A DNA stretch of 64,000 bases from Bipolaris cookei (GCA_002286855.1 NRSV01000015.1:124001-188000), one strand, 5' to 3'. Numbered from the stretch's first letter, positions 35,292 to 47,360 are shown. Made by a program: numbers and translations. The notes: a model not told the origin generated them from the sequence alone.

Positions 35292-36120
35292 ATTAGCGGT
35301 TGCGCGGTCGGCAAGCGTATGCGCTGGCGACTATTTCGTTGGCGACCACGTCACTGGGAGAGACGATGGGGCGAGTTGGCGGCCGAGTATGCAGGCTGGG
35401 GGGTCACTGGTGTAACGAGGATGGTGAGCAAGGGAAACGGCTAGTGGCATGCAGCAGGTGCAGGTGCAGGTAGCTTGGGAGCTTGGAGCGTGGGAAGCTG
35501 CTGCTGCTGACGTACTACGACGGTGGCGGCGACCGAGTGGAGAGGCTCGACGGCACGCGAACTGCTTGGAGTCAGTCGGTCGGTCATCAGTCAGCCATCA
35601 ACAACTAGACGAGGAAGGCGCGACGGGCCATGGGCGACAAGGCAGGTGCGACACAGACGGGTTGGCCGCTCCTTCTCCTTCCGATCCTCTCTTTCTCTCA
35701 CATACACACGCACGCAGACAGACAGACACACGCTGACTTACACGTATACCGAGGGGCGACAAGAGAGATAGCGGCGTCGCGTATGCCTTGCGGCGGCGGC
35801 CTGATAGTCGGTGCGACGATGGCGGTCCCCCGTGGCGATGGATTAGCGGTGGGACGGGATGCAAGCAGTCGCTGGGAGAAGGTCCAGTTGGAGCAAAGGG
35901 CCGTGATTCGGGTCGAGTCAATGGGTTCCGGGAGCTGTACGCCTTGGTCGCGAATGGAGGTGAGAAGCAGCTGGGGACGCGCCTGCCAATAGGAGCGCGA
36001 GGAGATGATATGGGGTGCGAAGCTCAGAGCGCCCGAGATGGGGGGCGCGGCCAAGCTTGGACGTTGGCCGTAGTAGCGCGTGGAGAGACGGTGCATTACG
36101 ATGGGCGTCTTGCTATGTCA

Positions 36121-36162
36121 TGCTACTCATGCTACTCGTGCTACTCATGCTACTCATGCTGC
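36121..36162. repeat. TGCTACTCA nonamer array
   Basis: About five tandem copies of TGCTACTCA (with single-base variants such as TGCTACTCG) between HAP3 and the prefoldin gene. Confidence 0.8.
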
Positions 36163-37153
36163 TACCACTCCCGCCATCAATGCGCCTGCGCCCACCATCC
36201 TCGGCCCGCCCCGAACCATTCTTTCATCTCCATGCCTTTCCTCCAACTGCCTCTGCCTCACTCGGCTTCGTCCCGACTCGCCTCGGTCCAGTCCATGGCC
36301 ACGGGCTACTGCCGGCAAACCTCGCCATCACCATGCTCATGCCGTCCACCGGCCTGTCGTCAGAAGCACAGCTGCAACACGCAGGCGCTAGTCGGCGATC
36401 CTCTATGCAAGCCATGCCACCACCTTTTATTCGACAGCCCTACGCTATCCCACGTTGCAAGTCCCTCTTTTTCCCCATTCGAGATGCCCAGACTCCACTT
36501 CGCTCTTCTCTCTCTACCCAAATGCAAACATGCTCTTGTTACTAGAGCAGAAATCAGACGAGCATCCTCTCCCACGTACCTACATACACCACCATGCCAA
36601 GTCTACTCCACCCCTAGTATTGCTTTTCCCATAATCCCACCTTATCCTCAGCATAATCCCAGCCACATGCAGACGTCAATCCCTCATTCTCTCTTGTTGG
36701 GCTCGGTTGCATGTAAGTACAGCCTTGCTATCAGCTTCACTATTACCCACCGCTAGATGACGTCCCCCCTAGCCGCAAACGGCCTCTGAACCTCACCGTT
36801 CGCCTTCTCCTTGCAGCCAGCTTTGCCGGTACCCTATGAGCTACGTGTCCACGGTCATGGTACCATGGTCGCAGATCGGTGCGTCAGCTCGACTGAGAGC
36901 CAGCTCGACAGCTCATCGTGCAGAAGGCCCGCCTAGAGTGGGGAGCACGTGCTGGTCGGCTGCAAACTCGGCCTCCAAGCCCACACTCCCTCTTTCTTCG
37001 GTACTTTTTCATTCGTCAAACCATAACTACATACATACAACCAGTGGGTAGTCCATGTGGTATGTGGGGGCACACACGACTATCGATTGTCGTCGACTAT
37101 TACACTGCCCAGCCATGCTGTGCCTGGCTCCCCCCCATTACATTTCATGTTTG

Positions 37154-37186
37154 ACACACACACACACACATCATCATCATCATCAC
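37154..37186. repeat. (CA)n(ATC)n compound microsatellite
   Basis: About eight CA dinucleotides run directly into five ATC trinucleotides. Non-coding. Confidence 0.85.
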
Positions 37187-37502
37187 TGCCGAAGCTATAT
37201 TACGGGGGTTATATACATATACCCTCCTTCATGGGTACTTCTTGAATTGCTGTGGGGAAAGCTATGCTGTCATATCGTGACATGCTGTACTAACATCTCA
37301 TCATCGAGTCACTCCCTACACACTACGGCCTTGCTCTCCGAACCGGAACACTTTTCATTCTTCCGTCATGACCTTTCTGCGTCTGTTCTGACTCTGCTGG
37401 CCGAGATTCTGCCGCCTTGATGCTGGTAGTATTCCATGTGGAACCAAGCATACGTCGTGTACCCTCCCTGTCAAAAGGGTGCCGCATGATCCGGACACCA
37501 GT

Positions 37503-38208
37503 CTACTGCCCAGGCTGCTGAACAACCTGAATGTTGTTCTTCTTCTGTAATGGCAAAATCAGCTGTCCGTTCCCAACCCCAGATCATAGACTCAGTCGTC
37601 ATATGCAACTCTCTTTCTCACACAACAGACACACATACCTTCCACTTTTCCATCTCATCCTGCTTCGACTTGTACTGCTTGACTAACTCTTCTAGCGCCT
37701 TCTTCAGGCCCTCCGAGTTAGTCTGCAGAATAGGCACCACCTCCTTGACCGTCCGCTCAGTCAAGACGCCGTTGATCATGCGGAAGCATTTCCGGTCTCC
37801 CGAAAGCGGCTGCAGCGTCTCGAGCACAAGTCTAGTATACATCAGTTAATGATTCTCATTGACTCAATGACACAACCCAGGCATCCTGCTCATTGCTGCA
37901 AAGAGTAGACTATCTCCTCAAAGGAGGGGGTGTTGGAGACGCCGAGCCACCGAAGAAGCGGTGTGATTGAGAAGGGGCAGGTGACTGAAGTGTGAACACG
38001 CTATGCAAAAAATGGAAAACTTACTTGTGCTCTTCGGATTCTTGCTCGATATCCCCGATTTTGGAGGCAATGGTTTGTAGCGTGTTTTTGTAATTTTGGT
38101 ACGTTGTTTGAAGCTCTGCCTTCGTGTTAGCTTACCTGAAATTACTTTTCGACAATAGAGATCGTAAGGTATACCTTGTTGCTTCTTCAGCTGTGCTTGA
38201 GACGCCAT
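37503..38208 (-). CDS. PFD2: Prefoldin subunit 2
   Basis: Four minus-strand exons: 38208-38175, 38115-38025, 37831-37639 and 37544-37503. The introns are 59, 193 and 94 nt; 119 aa, the usual size. Prefoldin is a jellyfish-like cytosolic chaperone handing actin and tubulin to CCT; subunit 2 is a beta-type subunit. The joins give an N-terminal coiled coil (ELQTTYQNYKNTLQTIASKI), the beta-hairpin region GDRKCFRMINGVLTERTV, and a C-terminal coiled coil (LKKALEELVKQYKSKQDEME). The last exon adds only 13 residues, KKNNIQVVQQPGQ. It is head-to-head with CMC2. Confidence 0.95.
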
Positions 38209-38633
38209 GGCGAACTTGGGTGGCGGGTGAGAGACGCCCACTCTGAGTTGCGGGGAACTCGGGAGAAAGAATGAGAGAAAAAAGATTGTGCAATGGCCAA
38301 TGCAGTGCACTCACAGCCACGCGGATGAAATTCTACTTGCAGATGGATACGCTAATTTACGTATGGCTAATCTGTCCGCGAGAATTTAGCAAGCGTTGTT
38401 GATCGAAACCGACGTTGCGAGCGCGAGGCCGAAGAAAGACGCGCTCGGACGTACGGTGTTAATGTTAGGGTAGTACGCTGAGATCTCGTGCGATTCGTCC
38501 AAGAAACAGAGATCGGATTGGTTCTACACCTACGCTCTCGACCACAGCTACCCACCACGAACCTCCTCCCACTTGCATACGACGACAACAAAACACCCCC
38601 TCCTCGCGCACCCCAAGCCCACCGAGCCCAACA
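38209..38633. promoter_or_regulatory. PFD2-CMC2 bidirectional promoter
   Basis: 425 nt separate the divergent start codons of prefoldin 2 (-) and CMC2 (+). No long repeat or RNA gene is seen; it must hold both promoters. Confidence 0.5.
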
Positions 38634-38943
38634 ATGCACCCCCACCTTCACACCGAAGAAGTCCAAAAAAGTACTTTCCCCTCCCCCTCCTCCCTTCCTC
38701 TCCCCAAACACCACCCCAGGCTAATCCCAGCTAGACTGCGCCGACGTCGTCGCCGCCCTAGAAGAATGCCACGCCCACGGCTTCCTCTGGAAAGTCACGG
38801 GCAACTGCACCGACGCCAAGCACAAAGTCAACATGTGTCTGCGCGGCATCCGGCTTGAGCGCACGCGCCTGAATCGCGAGGCGGCCAAGGAGAAGAGGGA
38901 GAGGATTCAGAAGGTTTGGAGGGAGTTGGATGAGAATAAATAA
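38634..38943 (+). CDS. CMC2: Cmc2-like twin CX9C mitochondrial protein
   Basis: Two exons, 38634-38670 and 38735-38943, with a 64-nt intron (GTACTT donor, GCTAAT branch); 81 aa. The acceptor must be the CTAG ending at 38734: the CAG four bases upstream breaks frame. The N-terminus MHPHLHTEEVQK is the family hallmark. The core is a twin CX9C pair, CADVVAALEEC and CTDAKHKVNMC, predicted to form a helical hairpin with two disulfides made by the Mia40 pathway in the intermembrane space. A basic helix (RLNREAAKEKRERIQKVWRE) follows. Cmc1/Cmc2 proteins take part in cytochrome c oxidase assembly. The gene is short and easily missed. Confidence 0.9.
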
Positions 38944-39180
38944 GTGCGAACGTAGTGAGGAAACAGAAAGGAAGGGGGGTATGTGTGTGTGTGTGCAAGG
39001 ATAAGCGGTTGAGAGAGAGAGAGAGCATTGGAAGGTGTTTTGGAAGGGTGATTATACGATATTCTTGTGTATATGGGATGGGATTATGGCGTCACGGAGC
39101 ATGACAAATGCAGAGGGAAAAACAATGTACTACCACACGACCCAGAAGGTCACCTTTTTCACTTCAAACAAACACGCTAC

Positions 39181-40590
39181 TCAATCCGACTCCTCGCTTG
39201 ATCGATTAGCCAGTGGCGTACCACCCAACGGCGTGCCACCCAGTGGCGTAGTCCCCAGACTATCCAGCCCTCTTTCTGTAATCAACTTGCCACCACCACC
39301 TCCTCCTTCCATAGTACCAGCGGGTAAGGCCGGTAACCCAGATTCCTGACGTAGCTTTTCGTATTCCTCGCCCGTCTTCTGGAGTTGTTCCTGGAGATAC
39401 TTCTTCCGCTCCTCAATCCTTACTTTGTCGTCTTTGAGATCTTGCATTTTCTGGAGAAGCAGTGCTTTTCTTTGCTTTCGGGCTTCCATGTCGATAGTGA
39501 GACCTTGAAGGATGTCATCTAGATCCGGTAGAGGCGTGATGCGAGGAGGTGTTCTGGTGCCATCGTCGTCATCTTCGTTGAGTTTTTGGCCGTAGCGGCC
39601 CGCGCGGGCTTGGGCTGCGGCAAATGCGATGTTGCGGTCTTCGTCGGAGTCGCCGGAGCCATCGTCTCCTGATGAGCCCTCTGCGTCATTGATGAGTTCA
39701 GCCATTTCTGCGCGCCGTCGTCGCTGGGCTTCCTTTTTGGACTTGCGACCGAGGGCTATCTTGCCGTCTTCTACGTAGTCATCGAAGCCTTCGGCAATGT
39801 CTTCGTCGTCGTGGACTAAACGGGTTTCTCCCCATTTGTCCTTGGGTCGAAGGGAAATCTTGTCTCTGTGTTGTCTGAACTCGTCCTCCCCTTGATCGTC
39901 GGATGCCCAGGCTGCATCTTCGTCGTCATACGCGTTCTCCTCGTGTGCTAATCGTCGTCTCCGTGCCTTCTTTTCCCGTATCTCTGCTTCGGTGGGAATC
40001 ACAAATGACGTCGTCTCGAGCGACGCGACGGGCCCAAACTTTGCCGCAATATCCAGCGCGCGAATCTCCTCCTCTTCCTCGGCGGATATCTTGAGGTCTC
40101 TGGGTGTTGACGGCGTCGAGTTTCGTAGTTCAGCAATATAATCCTTGCTGTATTCAGTCGGCTTCGCAGATTCCGACACGAGTGGTGAGCGAGCCCGTAG
40201 TTGTGCGCTCTTCTCTAGAGCAATGCGACTGAGGTTTGCCTTTTTCGGAGTCACAACCGCTGAATCGCTCGATTCCTCGCCATTGTTCGCCTCGTCTCCA
40301 GCACCAAACGATATGCGTAGGGAAGAGCGCTTCTTTGTTTTACCAAGCGCAGGCCGCTTGACGACTACAAGGCTTAGTTAGCACATAGCCTTTGCCAGCT
40401 TTTCACGTGGGCCTGGAGAGGTTCGCTGCAAGTTTCCCCAACGTCAGAAAGGCTGGCAATCGCGAAGAAGTTACGACTAACCTGTAGGCTTCTGTACTTC
40501 GCTCTGCGAGCTGTTGGTACTATCGGCAGACTCGTCGTCATCGTAGCTGCCAATCTTGCGCGCTACACGCGTAGAACTAGCTCTTTTCAT
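39181..40590 (-). CDS. NTR2: Ntr2-like splicing factor (spliceosome disassembly)
   Basis: Two minus-strand exons, 40590-40482 and 40364-39181, with a 117-nt intron (GTTAGT donor, GCTAAC branch, TAG acceptor), phase 1; 430 aa. In yeast, Ntr2 with Ntr1 and Prp43 dismantles spent spliceosomes. Family marks: a basic start MKRASSTRVARKIGSYDDD, then KKRSSLRISFG, and SKDYIAELRNSTPSTPRDL near the middle of the N-terminal half. Later parts are acidic with a long coiled coil near 300-385. The C-terminus has two to three copies of TPLGG in tandem. The family call comes from recognised text, not a search. It is head-to-head with SmG. Confidence 0.85.
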
Positions 40591-40879
40591 GTTTGGTGAA
40601 CGCCCGTTATTTCCCAATGCTCGTAAAATCAGATCAAGTCCGCGGAGGATTTGCAGAGGAAGACTAGTTGTCGCGCTCACATGTCGCTGGTGATGCCTGT
40701 GCACGGGCCCCCCGCAAAAAGCCCCAGAGCTATCCCACCATGTGTAGCACTTGCTCTTGCTCGTCGAACACCACGCGCAACCCTAGCTTACTCACGACCG
40801 ACACGAGCGTAGTCACCTAAACGCCCACTTGCTGCCTACACAACAACCAACCTCCTATCGCTACATCACTGCTTCCAAC
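40591..40879. promoter_or_regulatory. NTR2-SmG bidirectional promoter
   Basis: 289 nt between the divergent start codons of two splicing genes. A run CCCCCCG at about 40706-40712 and several pyrimidine stretches before the SmG start are visible. Confidence 0.55.
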
Positions 40880-41301
40880 ATGCCTCAAGCACAGCCCGAG
40901 TTGAAGAAGGTAAGCTTCGAATTGTTGTCCCGAATCCACTTTTACTAACCCAGCCAAAGTACCTGGAGAAGCGCGTCCTCGTGCAGTTAAACGGCAGTCG
41001 CAAAGTTATGGGTATCCTCCGTGGGTACGACGTAAGTTCATTCTAGCATTCCCCCCAATCTTGCCAAACAAAGTTCACACCGCTCAGGTCTACCTAAACA
41101 TTGTCCTCGATGAAGCGCTTGAGGAAAAAGCTGGCGGCGAAAAGGTGCGCATTGGCATGGTCGTCATTCGCGGAAACGCCGTAGTCATGCTTGAAGTACG
41201 ATTTCTCTGTATCTCTAACAAACATGGTCCATCACAAGCTAACTAACCTGCTCTAGGCGCTTGACCGTATCAACCAGGACGTCCCCAAGATCGGACGGTA
41301 A
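40880..41301 (+). CDS. SMX2: Small nuclear ribonucleoprotein SmG
   Basis: Four exons: 40880-40909, 40960-41031, 41088-41195 and 41257-41301. The introns are 50, 56 and 61 nt, all phase 0; 84 aa. SmG is one of seven Sm proteins forming the ring on U1, U2, U4 and U5 snRNAs. The joins give Sm1 (YLEKRVLVQLNGSRKVMGIL then RGYDVYLNIVLDEAL) and Sm2 (GMVVIRGNAVVMLEAL). The N-terminus MPQAQPELKK matches the G subunit. The gene is intron-dense for its size: 30-, 72-, 108- and 45-nt exons, none with a long open frame of its own. Confidence 0.95.
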
Positions 41302-41853
41302 AGAGTGTATACGCAACTTGCCACGAGGACGCAAAAGTCAGCGGTATACCAAATAAAGTATCAGAGCGGAAAGCGACATGGCACAGAGTATGGGAAGATT
41401 ATTAAACGGCGCATCTGGCGTTTGAGGCGCGAAAAGAACCTATGGGGTATACCTTCACCAGGTTTCCCTCATCCCTTTTTTTTACACTGCCTGACCCCCT
41501 CCCCCTCCCTGTGTCCCGAGCAGTTTACCATTTACAGAGGACAGTGTTTTATTGTTCTTCTTGCGCGACATCTGTGTTGACAGACTGTATTATTTACGCG
41601 ATATAGTACCCTCGATATGATGACAACCGCGGGACCACTAATAGAGCATTTGAGGGAGCGCAAGTAGGATCCGAGTCATATGGTCAATAGAGAAAGAAAT
41701 AAAATCAGTACCATGAGCTCCATTCATTTAGCATTTTCAACCCTAGAATTAGAGAAAGCAACAGCTTGTCAATGGGATGCTGAAGAGCATAGCTTCTTTC
41801 ATTGCGCTTAAGATTGATCAACTGACGACTGGATACAGTACCCAAGACCACGC
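41302..41853. other. Intergenic region, convergent 3' ends
   Basis: The 3' flanks of SmG (+) and the phosphotransferase gene (-). AT-rich, no gene seen. Confidence 0.5.
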
Positions 41854-43164
41854 CTACAACATGGGCTTCTCATTCTCCCTCTTAACCTCCTGCACAAGCT
41901 CCCACGCAATCTCGGCATACGGCCTCATCATCTGCCCATACTCCTGCGCCTGCGCACTACTCGCCTGCCGCAACGCATACCGCGCCGCAATACCCTGCAT
42001 AATAATAGCAAGTCTATACGTACTAAACGCATTTCCCCACGTGAAATCTAGGCGAGGATCCCATTCCGCTACCTCGGAGTACCACGTGATAAGCTGCTCG
42101 CGGGTGGGTAGACCGGGTGTAGCTCCTGGCTGGAACCCCTGGTGCGCACGCCCAATTGACATTGCGGTCTGGCTGGATGCCGTGATGTACGGCGACATGA
42201 CGTTGTTGAGGTCGGAAAGCGGGTGGCCAATTGTACTCATTTCCCAGTCTAGAATTCCAATAACGCGGGGTTCGGTCTTGTGGAAGATGACGTTATCAAT
42301 TTTGTAGTCGCCGTGGACGAAAGTCGCGCGGTCTTTAGGTTGAGTTCGGCGGTCGCTGAAGAAGGCGATCATGTCGTCTTGATGGGGGATTTTGCCAACG
42401 GGCTCGCCGGTTTCTTTGTCTTTGGCGGAGGCTTGGGATGCAGAGATTGTGGTGAAGGTTGCGATTTGGCGGATGTAGAAGCCCGAGGGTTTGCCGTAGG
42501 AGGCGAGGTTTACGGAGGAGGGGGATACGCGGTGGAATTTTGCGAGGGTGGTGATTGCGGAGTGCCACCTACAAGCAGATTAGTTAATGTATGGGGTTTG
42601 AAGAAGCGTTTGGTATTCAAAGCATACATTTTTGTTCGCTCCTCCGGAGTTACGTCAGGAAGGACGGGGTCTTCAAAGATGCGGCCGTCGAGAAACTCCA
42701 TGATGTAGAAGTCGGTGCCAATGACTTTTTCGTCTTGACAGAGACATAGTGCTCGTGGGACGGGGACGTCGGTGTTTTCCAGTGCATGGATGATGCGGTA
42801 TTCACGATCGACTTTGTGTGCAGTCTGCGAGCATGTAATCAGGTTAGCTTTCTGTTTCTCGGTAGTTGAAAGAGGACTGATATGTAGAATTGTGTGTACC
42901 TTTGACAGCAGCTGGCCCGGAGGCTTCTTCCTCAGCACATACTTCTTGCCAGTTTTATCCGTCAACTGGTATGTCGGATTCGATTGTCCGTAGCCAAACT
43001 AGCGTCTGTATTAGCAAATCGTGTTCCTTGGGTCAAGCTTGATTCCTGCTCCACTACACACGCACCTGCTTCACATCCAAGGGAACCTTTATTTCAGGAA
43101 CATGAGCAGAGATGTAGCGCTCCAAGGAGGCTACATCAATGGGTTGCCGAACATTGCCAGCCAT
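41854..43164 (-). CDS. APH-fold phosphotransferase (ACAD10/11 kinase-like)
   Basis: Four minus-strand exons: 43164-43066, 42998-42900, 42824-42628 and 42568-41854. The introns are 67, 75 and 59 nt; 369 aa. The joins produce QFGYGQSNPTYQLTD (nucleotide-binding loop), KKYVLRKKPPGQLL with the candidate ATP-binding Lys, the Brenner motif FVHGDYKIDN (HGD at 217-219) and ILDWEMSTIGHPLSDL with metal-binding Asp239. These match the choline/aminoglycoside kinase fold of the type fused to acyl-CoA dehydrogenase in ACAD10/11; here it stands alone. Animal ACAD10/11 kinase domains phosphorylate 4-hydroxy acids for their breakdown, so a similar lipid or hydroxy-acid role is possible but not shown. No targeting signal is evident. 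Confidence 0.88.
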
Positions 43165-44390
43165 GGTGGGTGCGTCTGGAGAGAGCGCATGGCAAGCGCG
43201 GGCGCACAGTGATGTAGCTGGCGCGGTTGAGCATCACCGAGCCATGAGCCTCGGCAATTGCTGGATATGGGGGGATCTGTCTCGGCGAGTCGGGAGTGGC
43301 TGCATCTCCGCAGCGAGCTGAATCGGGATGAGCATGAGTATTGGAAAAAAGATTTGTTCAATATAGTTCAACATAAAAAAAGGAGTTATGTTTCTTTGAG
43401 AGCCAGGCTAATGATGGCCGTGAATGATTCCAAAAGCCTTTTTTAACTCTTGGTGGTTGTCATGCCACTACACATATTCCTTGCCTTAATCTGAAACGGA
43501 TGCTCGTAATAGCACGCACTGTAATACGTGAAAGAAAACACAGCATATCCATCTAATAGCATGACGGAGTATTTTCTGCGAGATTGTCTGCATCCACGCA
43601 GGCCGCCAGGGGATCTTGTGGAAGTGCTGGTCCGGGCGATATAACCTCACGTGCCCACGCGTTTGCGCATATTCGGCACGCAAGGGCCAGCTCGCGGGTC
43701 TGTGGCCAAAGGCACGGCTTTCACTTCAACGTACGGTCCACGGTTCAGACGTCTTCCTTTTCCTTGTACAAGGTCAATGTGCTGAGCGTGTGCATGCAGA
43801 TGGAAATGTATATCCTTAGACGTAAGTAGGCATTGTCTGCCACCGCCTGTAGAGACGGGACAGCTTTGGTTGCAGTTTGTCTTGCCAAAACCCCTGAGGT
43901 GTCACAATCGACAGCTGTCGACCCTCTCTGTGTGCTCAGCCGCCTGGCATGCATCAGAGAGGGTCTGCCATGCTAAGGGCAACCACAGACTGGTGCTGTA
44001 GACTTTATTGGATCCATTTTGGTACCAAGGACCGACGGTTGGTGATGGGCGGCCCTACCACGCACAAGGTTTGGGTGACGTGATGCGGCCTTGTTGAGCC
44101 TGGTATTGCAAAGACATTTCCCCAAGGCGTCAAGCCGCAGAGTTTATAGACGTCCAGGGGAACGCGGGACGGGGCGCATAAAGAACAATTAGGAGAGCCA
44201 TGTCGCCCAAATGGGATGATCGCAATTCATTGGGCAGCTGTCGGTTAAATAATCACGCTCTACCGTCGCCTATGACTTGGCTGTCCAGACCCCTGTAGTC
44301 CCCTCTTATCAAAACAAACACCGTCCTTGGTCTGTCCAACCTGCCGTAAACCACCGAACAGGTCTACCCTGCGACAACAAACTCCCCGGC
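43165..44390. other. Divergent intergenic region
   Basis: 1.2 kb between the start codons of the phosphotransferase (-) and the CLIP-like protein (+); it must contain both promoters. Open frames here are short and overlapping. A single CACGTG palindrome occurs near 43648. Confidence 0.5.
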
Positions 44391-46785
44391 ATGGCCTATC
44401 CTCAGACTCCCCGCCGCCTTGGGGCGCGACCTATGCTACATCCCACTGCCTCATCACCCAACCTAAACGCCGCCAGCAAAAACATGGCCCGACAAGCCTC
44501 CCTCTCAGCACTCATAGGCGGCAACTCGCCCGCTCACCGCATGGGCGCCGACGGCCAGGACATTGACGTGGGCGACACCGTCGATGTGCCTGGTGGCATG
44601 GTCGGCGTCGTCAAGTTTGTGGGTAGCATTCGCGGCAAGCAAGGAGTCTTCGCTGGCGTCGAACTCAACAGGGAGTACGCCGCGCGGGGCAAGAACAACG
44701 GCTCAGTCGATGGGTACGCATGCCCACCGCTCTTCTGAACACACTCCTGGGCGCATCCACTGATGGCGACACAGCACACAGTACTTTGACACTTCGATTC
44801 CCAACTCCGGCATCTTCCTCCCTGTGCATCGCGCTCAAAAGCGGGTCTCAGGAGGCTCATCTGACTTTGCGCCTGAGCCAGTCACACCCTCGTATCCCAA
44901 CTTCAGCCTCTCCACCACCGAAAAACCCAACTTCGGCCACGATGGGCCAAAGTCGCAATTCTCCCAGTCCATCGGGCCTGGTGTCCGCGCAACCAGCCCC
45001 CAGGCCAAATCTAGCCTGGGCCGCTCCTTTGCACGCCCCGAATCGCCCTATCGTCAGAAGCAAGGCTTGAGTGCCTCACCGGCTCGCAGTGGCTCACGCA
45101 CACCCTCTGGCTTCTCCAAGAGCGCAATCGGCGCACCCCCGCGCTTTGCAAGCCCAGCCCCTCCTCGCTTTGCCAGTCCTGCCCCAAGAGCTCCTGTCCT
45201 TCAGAAGCCACGAACACCCGGCCCCCAGCGATCCTACTCGCGAAGCAGCTCTCGTGTTGGCCAGCAAGATATTATTGAAGAAGACAACGAGATAACCCCC
45301 ACTGGCGCAGCGCGTACGAGCAATGATTCCATATCCAGTTACAAACATCGCCGCCCGGGCTCGCGGCTGGGCTCCTCTCCCAGCGAAGAGGTGCAGCGGC
45401 TACAGGCGCTTTTGGATGAGCGAGAGAGGCAACTGAAAGAGCAGGCAGCATCGCTGAGCGAAATGGAGGCAAGCCTTGCCGAGATCCAGAGCCTGATACC
45501 AGAAGACGGAATGGACATGGGGTCGGCGCATGGCAGCAACGAACCCACTGATGTAGCGCAATTACGAGCACTCCTGCGAGAGAAGAACGACAAGATTGCC
45601 ATGCTCACGTCCGAGTTTGACGCACATCGTTCAGACTTCCGGAGCACTATTGATACTCTTGAGCTAGCTAGTACCGAAACCGAGCGGGTATACGAAAAGA
45701 AGGTTGAGGAGCTGACGGAAGAACTCCGGGAATACCAGTCTCGTACCGAAGACGTTGAGACTGTTGCTATGCAGCTGAAGCAACTCGAGGAGCTTGTGCA
45801 AGAGCTTGAAGAAGGTCTGGAAGATGCGCGCCGAGGTGAGGCAGAAGCTCGAGGGGAAGTGGAGTTCCTCAGGGGTGAAGTGGAGCGTGGCCGATCAGAG
45901 CTTCGTCGCGAGCGAGAGAAGGCCGCTGCAGCTCTAAAGGGGGCGGGTGCCATGGTTGATACGCCTCAAAGCCCAAGTCAAAGAGAGGTAGAGCAACGTG
46001 ACGACGAAATCCGAGGACTCAAAGCCATTATCCATTCCTTGAGTTCCGGTGGGGACGAACGTGTGCGTTCGCCTCTATCACCACAAGGCCCTGCTGTGGA
46101 CGCTGAAGAGCTTGCACAAGCAAAGGCAGACGCACAGCGCCTGGAGCGCGAGAAGGAAGAGCTTCGTGGTCTTGTGGAACGCAAGGCTTACCGAGAAGAA
46201 GAACTAGAGCGAGAGATTGAAAAGCTGAAGAGTCAGCTCGGTCTTATCGAGCAACGCGACAGCATGATTAGTAATGGAATGTCGGAAACCACAGCTGTAC
46301 AGAAGAAGCCTTCGGAGCGCGACTCCAAAGACACAATCATGAACTGGAAGGACTCATCACAGCGCAACACTCCTCCTGCTCTTACAATAATGCCCGAGTC
46401 TGACCGCCGCTCATCCGTTAACAGCAGCCACCTCTGGTGCGAGATCTGCGAGACTGGCGGCCACGACATCCTCAACTGCTCCGCCATGGGTGGCGACGCA
46501 TCCACCTACTCCCGCACAAACGACAGCATCCACAACGACAAAGACGGCGTCATCGAAGGTCTCCGCGGCCTCTCCATCTCCGACCGCCGCCCATCCATCC
46601 TCACCCCTTCCAAGACCCCCGGCAGCGCGCCCACCGCCCCGCTCCCCAACCCTTCTCTCACTGCGTCCAATTCCGACCTCGTTCCCCCCAAGGGCGCCGC
46701 CATTGCCGACCCAGACAAATGGTGTGCCCTGTGCGAAAGCGAGGGTCACGATGTTACGGCCTGCCCTAACGAAGATGCTTTTTGA
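44391..46785 (+). CDS. CAP-Gly microtubule plus-end protein (CLIP-170/Tip1/Bik1-like)
   Basis: Two exons, 44391-44713 and 44775-46785, with a 61-nt intron (GTACGC donor; acceptor CAG at 44772-44774), phase 2; 777 aa. The acceptor choice restores SVDGTQYFDTSIPNSGIFLP; the next CAG downstream breaks frame. The CAP-Gly domain is at about 57-128 with the tubulin/EB-binding GKNNG at 100-104. A Ser/Pro-rich basic region with duplicated PPRFASPAP text follows (about 150-310), then a long coiled coil (about 325-610). Two CCHC zinc knuckles are at the end: WCEICETGGHDILNC (from 662) and WCALCESEGHDVTAC (from 757), the type that binds dynein/dynactin or EB tails in CLIP-170. The role is tracking growing microtubule ends, important for polarised growth and nuclear movement. 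Confidence 0.93.
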
Positions 46786-47358
46786 TTAAAGCAGTCCACT
46801 CATGCCGACTATGCCAGAAACTTATCAATTACAACTCCGCTCATGATGATTCCCCACGAGGTTTAAAATACATAACGCAGGGCGTGTAATCACCGAGACC
46901 TAAGTAAAAAAAGAAAGAAACCAGGACAGAGCATGCTCTCATGAGATCACATCCACATGCGTTTGTTCGCGACCAGAGAGCTTGTAGAAAGAAAAAGATT
47001 GTTCCAAAGGCACACATATCCATCCCCCCTACCAGCGCCCTTCTTTGCATTTGGTTTCCAGTCCGTTTTTTTTCAAAGAGCGCATGATATCCCACCCCCA
47101 ATCTTCTCTTTTTGACACCCTTTTTGGCAAATTCTTTTTTTTGGCATTTTGGGGGTTTCTTGGTTCTTCGTTATGTTATACTGCCACCCACCCCGAGTGT
47201 TATGTAGTAGCTTTATGTAGTCAACCTATTTTATTTTAATCTTTTCTTCTTCTTGGTTCGATGGGTTCTGTTATATTACGAGTTTAATATGATATTCATA
47301 TGCTTTGAAAAGTTTCTGTCGTAGATGATATCTGCAGTTTTTGCATTAAGATACGAGA
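46786..47358. other. 3' flank of the CLIP-like gene
   Basis: AT-rich DNA with T-runs up to the transposon. It contains the 3' UTR of the CLIP gene. No gene is seen. Confidence 0.5.
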
Positions 47359-47360
47359 TA

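Larger units (their letters stand above)
35292..37502. other. 2.2-kb gene-free region upstream of HAP3
   Basis: HAP3 and prefoldin 2 both run on the minus strand, so this is the HAP3 promoter/5' UTR side plus the prefoldin 3' flank. Several long open frames (for example 35788-36756) show no domain and a composition dominated by simple repeats. A nonamer array (36121-36162) and a CA/ATC microsatellite (37154-37186) are present. Confidence 0.55.

Noticed and set aside
35788..36756. 322-codon open frame on the plus strand
   Set aside because: It contains Cys-Tyr-Ser repeats from the nonamer array and no recognisable domain; composition fits non-coding GC-rich DNA.
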